A stretch of DNA of 19,587 nt from CAZQYC01 sp043746555 (lineage in GTDB: Bacteria > Pseudomonadota > Gammaproteobacteria > Steroidobacterales > Steroidobacteraceae), in contig JAYTQU010000229.1 of the NCBI GenBank assembly GCA_043746555.1, positions 1-19,587 on the forward strand. The letters are read 5' to 3'. The notes below the pieces were generated by a model. The model ran no database searches and was not told the DNA's origin. It saw only the letters and a list, made by a program, of their open reading frames with translations. Within the stretch, counting starts at the first letter, position 1. Each line of letters opens with the position of its first letter. Position numbers and translations under genes: made by a program. Positions 15,439 to 19,587 of the stretch are shown piece after piece.

Positions 15439-16077
15439 CTAGTGTTGCATCGCTGCCAGCTGTAGCCATTCGTCGCTCTTGATTCGTACAACCAGCGCGG
15501 TTCCGCCTTTGCCATCGGGATGAAACACCATTGACTCACCGGCTTTGACGCCCTGCGCCTCTGCGCCGAATGCGGCCATCATATTCGGCGTGTGTGTAAT
15601 TAGCACAGTGTTCGCGCCCGCGCGCGGCGCGATTGTGACGGCGTGTTTGAGCCATGCCGCTCGATTCTTATCGGTGTCGGCTGCCATGCCTTGATTACCT
15701 TCGGTGAGTTCCGACACGGGTTTGGCATTATTCAGTTCGGCGTATTTAGCCGTTTGCATGGCGCGATATGTTTCGCTCGATTCCACGTCGCCGATTGGAA
15801 TGTTTAACGTCTTAATAGCCTTGCCCATGGCCATCGACGTTTGCTTGCCGACACTATCGAGCTGACGCTCCATGTTCACGTTGTCGTGGTCGGCGGTGGC
15901 CTTGTCGAGTTTTTGAAACGGCGAACTCGCGTGATGCAGCACCAGCACATATCCGCCGTGTCGTAATGCGCTTACCAAAGCGGAACCCGCCAGATGCTCG
16001 GCGCTTACCGGTCCGGCCGACACACCCGTCATCACCATCACGTTCCACCAAAGCCACTTTAAATAGAACTTTTTCAT
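15439..16077 (-). CDS. Histidine-phosphatase-superfamily protein with an altered catalytic motif
   Basis: A 212-residue exported protein: a long signal peptide (about 1-26, MKKFYLKWLWW... ending VSAEH) precedes a phosphoglycerate-mutase-like fold. Superfamily members phosphorylate a catalytic His in an Arg-His-Gly/Ala motif. Here that motif reads VLVLHHASSP, so residue 48 is His (CAT) where Arg is expected, and His49 would be the nucleophile. Other signatures are kept: ERQLDSVGKQ, SSETYRAMQTA with its Arg, and the second catalytic His in LITHTPNM. The change may abolish or alter phosphatase activity. It is followed 10 bases later by the multicopper oxidase, implying periplasmic co-function, perhaps unrelated to phosphate. 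GGGAG with 7 bases of spacing supports ATG 16077. Confidence 0.87.
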   Translation of the reverse strand: MKKFYLKWLWWNVMVMTGVSAGPVSAEHLAGSALVSALRHGGYVLVLHHASSPFQKLDKATADHDNVNMERQLDSVGKQTSMAMGKAIKTLNIPIGDVESSETYRAMQTAKYAELNNAKPVSELTEGNQGMAADTDKNRAAWLKHAVTIAPRAGANTVLITHTPNMMAAFGAEAQGVKAGESMVFHPDGKGGTALVVRIKSDEWLQLAAMQH

Positions 16078-16107
16078 TCGCGTGCTCCCGAGCGAAGACT
16101 CCTGTGA

Positions 16108-16139
16108 ATTGTATAGGAACCACTTGCGGTACCGGTACC
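16108..16139 (-). promoter_or_regulatory. Promoter region with a 12-bp palindrome for the phosphatase-oxidase operon
   Basis: GGTACCGGTACC at 16128-16139 is a perfect 12-bp palindrome, itself two copies of GGTACC. On the minus strand TATACAAT (16108-16115) resembles a -10 box about 30 bases before the phosphatase ATG (16077). The palindrome would sit around the -35 region, the usual place for an activator or repressor dimer; no good -35 hexamer is visible. The regulator is not in the window. TAAACATT is also repeated directly near 16195-16210. Confidence 0.4.
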
Positions 16140-16523
16140 CGAGACTCCGATGGACGGATCAGTGTCCGAATCGAGATCTGCCGCGCCGGTCGTAAACATT
16201 TAAACATTCGCGCAATTCGTCTATCTAGAATGTGAAAATGTCTACACCGGCACGGCGAAAGTCGTCGTATGTGTTCAATCGAACAGACCAAATCTCGACT
16301 ATCAAAAAGTATGTATAAGGCCCTTCCTAGTCGGTTTTTGTAATGACTGCAGAGCAGACGCTTCGGGCTTGGTTCGCCGCACGATCGATTTCTCTGAAGC
16401 AGCACGAACGGCAACGATGGCGAGCCTTCTTCGGTCGTCGCGGGACAAGGATTGCAATCGCTGCGACGAGTCGCGGCTTCGACGAGCCACTCGGCGCGAA
16501 CTCATTTCACCTTGGAGACAGCA
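16140..16523. other. Intergenic stretch before the crystallin-zipper gene, no clear gene
   Basis: This region separates the minus-strand oxidase operon from the plus-strand envelope gene, so it should hold the promoter of the latter. An AT-richer part (about 16190-16340) has several TATAA- and TTTGT-like elements, but none forms a clear -35/-10 pair. A 62-codon plus-strand frame (16343-16531) overlaps the next ATG by eight bases, but has no SD or recognisable similarity, and I do not call it. No tRNA or hairpin terminator is evident. Confidence 0.4.
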
Positions 16524-17336
16524 ATGAATAGGCAACTGAAGATCGCGTTGAGCGTTATAGCACTCGTTGTGTCCGCCCAAGCGGCGGCGCAAGTAACGTT
16601 TTATGAAGGTGAAGGTTTTCGGGGTCGCGTATTCGCCACCGACAGGCAAGTCAAAAACTTCAATCGCAGCGGCTACAACGACCGTGCCTCATCCGTGATC
16701 GTGGAACGAGGCAACTGGGAAGTCTGCGCGGATGCACGTTTCTCCGGTCGCAGCGTGGTATTGCGCCCCGGAAGTTACGACTCATTGAGCAGAATGGGCC
16801 TGAATAATCGTATTTCGTCGGTGCGACAAGTGGATAGCCGAAGAAGCTACGACAACGAAGATCGAGAACCTCTTGCGTCTCCCAACTACGACTATCGTCG
16901 TCGCCCGAACGAAAGAATGTATGAAGCGCGAGACACGTCAGTCCATGCCGTGATGGGATCACCCGAGCAGCGCTGCTGGACGGAACGCGAACAGGTGAGC
17001 GGATCGGGACGCGGTAACGCCAACGTTGGCGGCGCGATCGCGGGTGCGGTCAGCGGCGGCATCCTCGGTCATCAAGTTGGCAGTGGACGCGGTAACGATA
17101 TTGCAACGGTCGGCGGTGCAGTAGCAGGCGGAGCAATCGGCGCAAACGTAGGACGCAACAAAAGTAACGACGCCTACGGTCGCGATGTGCGTCGCTGCGA
17201 AACCGTCGCGAGCGACAGCACACCGCAATACTGGGACGTCACTTACGAATATCGCGGCCAGAACCATCGCGTGCAAATGACCGACGCCCCCGGCCGAACC
17301 ATTTCGGTTAATCGAAACGGCGAACCGCGCGGTTAA
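16524..17336 (+). CDS. Exported beta/gamma-crystallin plus glycine-zipper 2TM protein
   Basis: A 270-residue envelope protein. A signal peptide (1 to about 23, MNRQLKIALSVIALVVSAQA) is followed by a beta/gamma-crystallin-like domain (about 24-105) with two Greek-key repeats: VTFYEGEGFRGRVF with RASSVIVERGNWEVC, and FSGRSVVLRPG with NNRISSVR. A disordered Arg/Asp/Tyr-rich linker precedes a glycine-zipper 2TM region near 170-215 (GGAIAGAVSGGILGHQVGSG and GGAVAGGAIGANVGRN) of the Rickettsia 17-kDa antigen type. The C-terminal 50 residues (YWDVTYEYRGQNHRVQM) match the usual end of these proteins. Role by inference: structural or stress-related envelope protein. ATG 16524 is chosen because GGAG lies 6 bases upstream and the signal peptide starts there. 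No lipobox is seen. Confidence 0.86.
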   Translation: MNRQLKIALSVIALVVSAQAAAQVTFYEGEGFRGRVFATDRQVKNFNRSGYNDRASSVIVERGNWEVCADARFSGRSVVLRPGSYDSLSRMGLNNRISSVRQVDSRRSYDNEDREPLASPNYDYRRRPNERMYEARDTSVHAVMGSPEQRCWTEREQVSGSGRGNANVGGAIAGAVSGGILGHQVGSGRGNDIATVGGAVAGGAIGANVGRNKSNDAYGRDVRRCETVASDSTPQYWDVTYEYRGQNHRVQMTDAPGRTISVNRNGEPRG

Positions 17337-17460
17337 AGTTCAAATGCCGATCTGGCTGGGTAACCACGGATCAAGCTATTCGAAAGGAAAGCGCTTCTGC
17401 AAACCTTGTCCACCGCGCGCTGTAGTTTTATCAAGGACGGAGTAGTAGTCTAATCAGCGC

Positions 17461-17616
17461 TTACGTAGCCCGAAGAATCGGCCTGTCGTGCCGCTTCTTT
17501 TTTGCCAAGCGCTCGCGGGACTTGCGAGCCGTATTTGAATTCGCCTTCGGCGTCCGGTCGCGCACTCGCTTCCTTAACGCGCGCTGAATTTCTGCTGTAG
17601 CCGCGGCGTTCGACAC
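17461..17616 (-). CDS. Possible small basic protein (51 aa, GTG start)
   Basis: On the minus strand a frame runs from GTG 17616 to TAA 17461, giving 51 residues that start SNAAATAEIQRALRKRVR and continue through TARKSRERLAKKKRHDRP. About one third of the residues are Arg or Lys, suggesting nucleic-acid binding if it is real. It occupies otherwise empty sequence between two plus-strand genes. Against it: no SD precedes the GTG, I recognise no family, and its 3' end overlaps a terminator-like hairpin on the opposite strand that could be explained by the Lys codons. Confidence 0.25.
   Translation of the reverse strand: MSNAAATAEIQRALRKRVRDRTPKANSNTARKSRERLAKKKRHDRPILRAT
17472..17503 (+). terminator. 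Rho-independent terminator candidate
   Basis: AAGAATCGGC (17473-17482) pairs with GCCGCTTCTT (17490-17499) around a 7-base loop, with one mismatch in a 10-bp stem, and TTTT follows directly. This is a fair intrinsic terminator for plus-strand transcription. It lies about 135 bases after the crystallin-zipper stop, which is long for that gene, so it might instead end a short separate transcript from a weak promoter near 17406-17434 (TTGTCC, 17-base spacer, TATCAA). Confidence 0.55.
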
Positions 17617-17658
17617 ATTAAGTTTTAGTTGCTGCGCAAGATTGAACTAGCTGTTTGA

Positions 17659-17675
17659 AACACTATCGAAGTGTT
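17659..17675 (+). repeat. Short hairpin in the leader of the beta-barrel gene
   Basis: AACACT (17659-17664) pairs with AGTGTT (17670-17675) around ATCGA, a perfect 6-bp stem. It precedes the tandem 12-base repeats and lies about 56 bases before the start codon, so it is probably within the 5' untranslated leader. No T-run follows. Confidence 0.3.
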
Positions 17676-17686
17676 GTCGTGTTTCG

Positions 17687-17722
17687 CGCTTTAACCCGTG
17701 CTTTAACCCGCGCTTCAACCTG
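17687..17722 (+). repeat. Three tandem 12-base repeats leading into the ribosome-binding site
   Basis: CGCTTTAACCCG (17687-17698), TGCTTTAACCCG (17699-17710) and CGCTTCAACCTG (17711-17722) are three head-to-tail copies differing at one to three positions. The last runs straight into GGAG (17722-17725), the SD of the beta-barrel gene. A copy-number change would alter the leader length without moving the SD. The repeats could be a translational control element, a protein-binding array, or slippage-derived. Confidence 0.7.
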
Positions 17723-17730
17723 GAGTCACC

Positions 17731-18321
17731 ATGAAAAAGTTCTTTCTCTTTGCCGGCATGAGCGTTATCGCTTTGGTCGCCACATCGGCGTCCGCAGCGG
17801 ATCGATATAGCTATTGGAATCGCGATCGTCATGATGTTCGTAATGGAGCCGACTCGGACTATGGACTTTACATGGGCGCGAGTGCGGGATCGTTGATCTA
17901 TCAGGAAGAAGGCCTCAGTTCAGTATCGCCCACCATCTTACAATTTCGCGTCGGCGAGCAATTCAGTCCATTCATTGCCATCGAAGGACGCATCGGCGTG
18001 GGAATCAACGGCGACGAATCGAACGGATATCGGGTTAATGCAGAAGCAGTCTATGGCGGATACGTCAAAGGCATCATGCCGTTCTCCCCGATGTTTTCGC
18101 TATACGGTCTAGCGGGCGTCGGCGGCGTACAATTGCACCGCAACTATGCAGACTCTCATTCGAACGACGCGGGACTTTCGTTCGGCGCGGGCGTCGAAGC
18201 GCAACTCGGCGGCGGTGCCTCACTAAACGCGGAATGGGTACGCGTCACTAGCGGCACGAACGACCAGATCTACGACTACACTGCCGACCAGCTGACGTTC
18301 GGCGTTAATTGGCGGTTCTAG
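17731..18321 (+). CDS. Outer-membrane beta-barrel protein (OmpA-like barrel fold)
   Basis: A 196-residue exported protein. A signal peptide (1-23, MKKFFLFAGMSVIALVATSA then SAA) precedes about 170 residues with alternating hydrophobic/polar strands rich in Gly and aromatic residues. Examples are YGLYMGASAGSLIY, PFIAIEGRIGVGI, FSLYGLAGVGGVQL and LSFGAGVEAQLGGGASLNAEW. It ends in GVNWRF, the C-terminal aromatic signature recognised by the Bam assembly machinery. The length suits an eight-stranded barrel of the OmpX/OmpW/OMP_b-brl type. No peptidoglycan-binding domain is present, so the function is structural, adhesive or porin-like and cannot be set from sequence. GGAG lies five bases before ATG 17731. 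It may be stress- or copy-regulated through the leader repeats. Confidence 0.87.
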   Translation: MKKFFLFAGMSVIALVATSASAADRYSYWNRDRHDVRNGADSDYGLYMGASAGSLIYQEEGLSSVSPTILQFRVGEQFSPFIAIEGRIGVGINGDESNGYRVNAEAVYGGYVKGIMPFSPMFSLYGLAGVGGVQLHRNYADSHSNDAGLSFGAGVEAQLGGGASLNAEWVRVTSGTNDQIYDYTADQLTFGVNWRF

Positions 18322-18482
18322 CTGCTGCTGCAAAGTGCAAGGACAACGCGGTGGTCGAAAGTTCATTCTCTTCGCTTTATGGGCTTTCATGCCAGAGTAA
18401 ACATTTTTACCCACACTAATCAGCGAACTCAAAAATAGTTTTGCGCCCTTAGTAACAAATGATCCATCTCCTTTTCCACTGG

Positions 18483-19587
18483 TCAATGCAACACTTCCCG
18501 TGCTCCAACCAATATCGCATTTATCGCGGCGATGTATTCGGGCGGAACGGCTGAAGGCCATGCACCATTCGTAACGACGATCAAATCATCCTTAGGCGCG
18601 ATACGAATCGACTGACCGAAGATGCCTAAGGCAGCGAAACCGTCATCGCCACGCCCCCACCAAAAATAACCGTAGTCGCCTTGCGCGGGCGGTTTTAATT
18701 CATTCGTCGTGGCTTCCTTCAGATACCATTCCGGCACCACTTGCTTGCCGCCTGCTTTGCCGCCGCCGGTGATGAACAAGCCCACTCGACCGTAGTCGCG
18801 CAACGTCATGCTAATGCAACAACCGCCGCGTTCCATTCCGGCACCGTCGACCATCCATATTGCATCGCGTTCCATCCCGTAGGGCTTCCAGATTTTCTCC
18901 GAGAGGTATTGCGCTAGATTCTTGTGGGTTGCGCGGGCGACCAAAATGCCTGCCATATCCGTCTCACCGGTTTTATAGGCGAACTTGGTTCCGGGCTCTG
19001 CCTCACGCGGAAGGTGACGCATGTAACTCGCAAGCGGATTCATCCCCGGCTCGCCGGGCCAAATGGAAGACTGCGCGACATCCGATTTGGGATCGGCATA
19101 GTCTTCGTTCCACTTTACGCCCGACGTCATCGTAATTAGTTGACGGATGTTCACGCCATCGTAGGCGCTGCCCTTTAGCTCTTGAATGTATTTGGTCACG
19201 GGCTCATCTAGCGATTTAATGTATCCGTCTTGAATCGCCGCACCAAGCAAAGTGGACGTCAAGGATTTGCCGACAGAAAACGAAGTCCATCGGTCCTCTT
19301 GACGACGGCCCAAGGCATAATGCTCGAAAACGATCTTTCGATTCTTCAAAATCAATATGCCGGTGAATCGCGCGTCCGTCATGAAGGCATCCATGTCCGT
19401 GTACGTTTTGCCTCGCCATTTAATCTTCGGCACGATTTGTTTATCCGCCACAGCGATGGGCATGACATGAGACCCGCGCTTTGCGGTGCGCACGGTGTAA
19501 TGGGATTCGATGTTTTTGTAGATATCCAATTGCTGCTGAGGTGTCAGCGTCAACAGCGAGACTACATTTGAATTAGCCGGCGTCGGA
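18483..19587 (-). CDS. Serine hydrolase of the beta-lactamase/NylB-EstB family, 5' end beyond the window
   Basis: The frame is open to the right edge: upstream of an internal TTG at 19553 it continues as PTPANSNVVSLL, which looks like the mature start after a missing signal peptide. The visible 368 codons or so encode a class-C-type serine hydrolase. The SxxK motif is SVGK (Ser at 19275-19277, Lys at 19266-19268) in WTSFSVGKS. The second motif reads YKTG (FAYKTGETDMAG) in the place of YxN, and the third region is GIFGQSIRIAP, as in 6-aminohexanoate-dimer hydrolase-like (NylB, family S12) proteins. LITMTSGVKWNEDY is also typical. Activity is probably esterase, amidase or peptidase rather than beta-lactamase. 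It converges with the beta-barrel gene; the 160-base gap has no clear terminator. Confidence 0.9.
   Translation of the reverse strand, partial: PTPANSNVVSLLTLTPQQQLDIYKNIESHYTVRTAKRGSHVMPIAVADKQIVPKIKWRGKTYTDMDAFMTDARFTGILILKNRKIVFEHYALGRRQEDRWTSFSVGKSLTSTLLGAAIQDGYIKSLDEPVTKYIQELKGSAYDGVNIRQLITMTSGVKWNEDYADPKSDVAQSSIWPGEPGMNPLASYMRHLPREAEPGTKFAYKTGETDMAGILVARATHKNLAQYLSEKIWKPYGMERDAIWMVDGAGMERGGCCISMTLRDYGRVGLFITGGGKAGGKQVVPEWYLKEATTNELKPPAQGDYGYFWWGRGDDGFAALGIFGQSIRIAPKDDLIVVTNGAWPSAVPPEYIAAINAILVGAREVLH

Noticed and set aside
16343..16531. A 62-codon plus-strand frame before the crystallin-zipper gene, overlapping its ATG
   Set aside because: It has no SD, no family similarity and a composition like its neighbours' out-of-frame translation. 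Translational coupling cannot be excluded.
1..19587. CRISPR array, toxin-antitoxin, retron or anti-phage island
   Set aside because: No regular spaced repeats, reverse transcriptase, nuclease, or toxin-antitoxin pair was recognised; the genes are mainly metabolic and envelope functions.

Overview
The window looks like chromosomal DNA of a Gram-negative proteobacterium, most likely a gammaproteobacterium near the Xanthomonadales, Nevskiales or Steroidobacter groups. This placement is an inference from gene content, not from a database match. The evidence is a MurJ flippase, an outer-membrane beta-barrel protein, periplasmic ApbE/PepSY flavin genes, a Tat-exported multicopper oxidase, a crystallin/glycine-zipper envelope protein and a fused isobutyryl-CoA mutase of the IcmF type. 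I see no rRNA, tRNA, CRISPR array, prophage or insertion sequence. Gene density is high, with most leaders short.

Layout. 1-310: 3' part of a small helix-turn-helix-like protein on the minus strand. 311-635: a structured, divergent intergenic region. 636-2511: folD (one-carbon metabolism) and an EamA/DMT transporter, both plus. 2681-6175: the large fused B12-dependent acyl-CoA mutase. 6204-6725: a GNAT acetyltransferase (minus), divergent from murJ (6825-8459, plus), the lipid II flippase. 8522-8821: a decayed C-terminal fragment of a FtsX/MacB-type permease. 8956-10572: a cytosolic-type sulfotransferase followed by a HAD phosphatase whose only good start codon is ACG. 10709-12857: a PepSY-associated membrane protein and an ApbE-DUF2271 fusion, probably one operon for extracytoplasmic flavin chemistry. 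12924-13511: an unknown multi-pass membrane protein (minus). 13983-16077: a minus-strand pair, a histidine-phosphatase-like protein and a Tat-exported multicopper oxidase, behind a promoter region with a 12-bp palindrome. 16524-18321: two exported plus-strand envelope proteins separated by about 390 bases holding a terminator, a possible small basic ORF and a triple 12-base repeat. 18483-19587: a NylB/EstB-like serine hydrolase (minus) whose N-terminus lies beyond the window.

How the genes fit together. Several products concern the envelope: MurJ, the PepSY/ApbE pair, the oxidase pair, the crystallin-zipper protein and the beta-barrel. IcmF, FolD and the sulfotransferase are cytoplasmic metabolism. 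I do not see one multi-gene system of a clearly new type. The most unusual signals are residue-level or start-codon changes: an Arg-to-His change in the phosphatase catalytic motif, an ACG start for the HAD enzyme, tyrosines in the expected substrate-pocket loop of IcmF plus a Glu in its NKxD motif, and an ApbE fusion with almost no export signal. Compact inverted or tandem repeats in leader regions are also worth checking.
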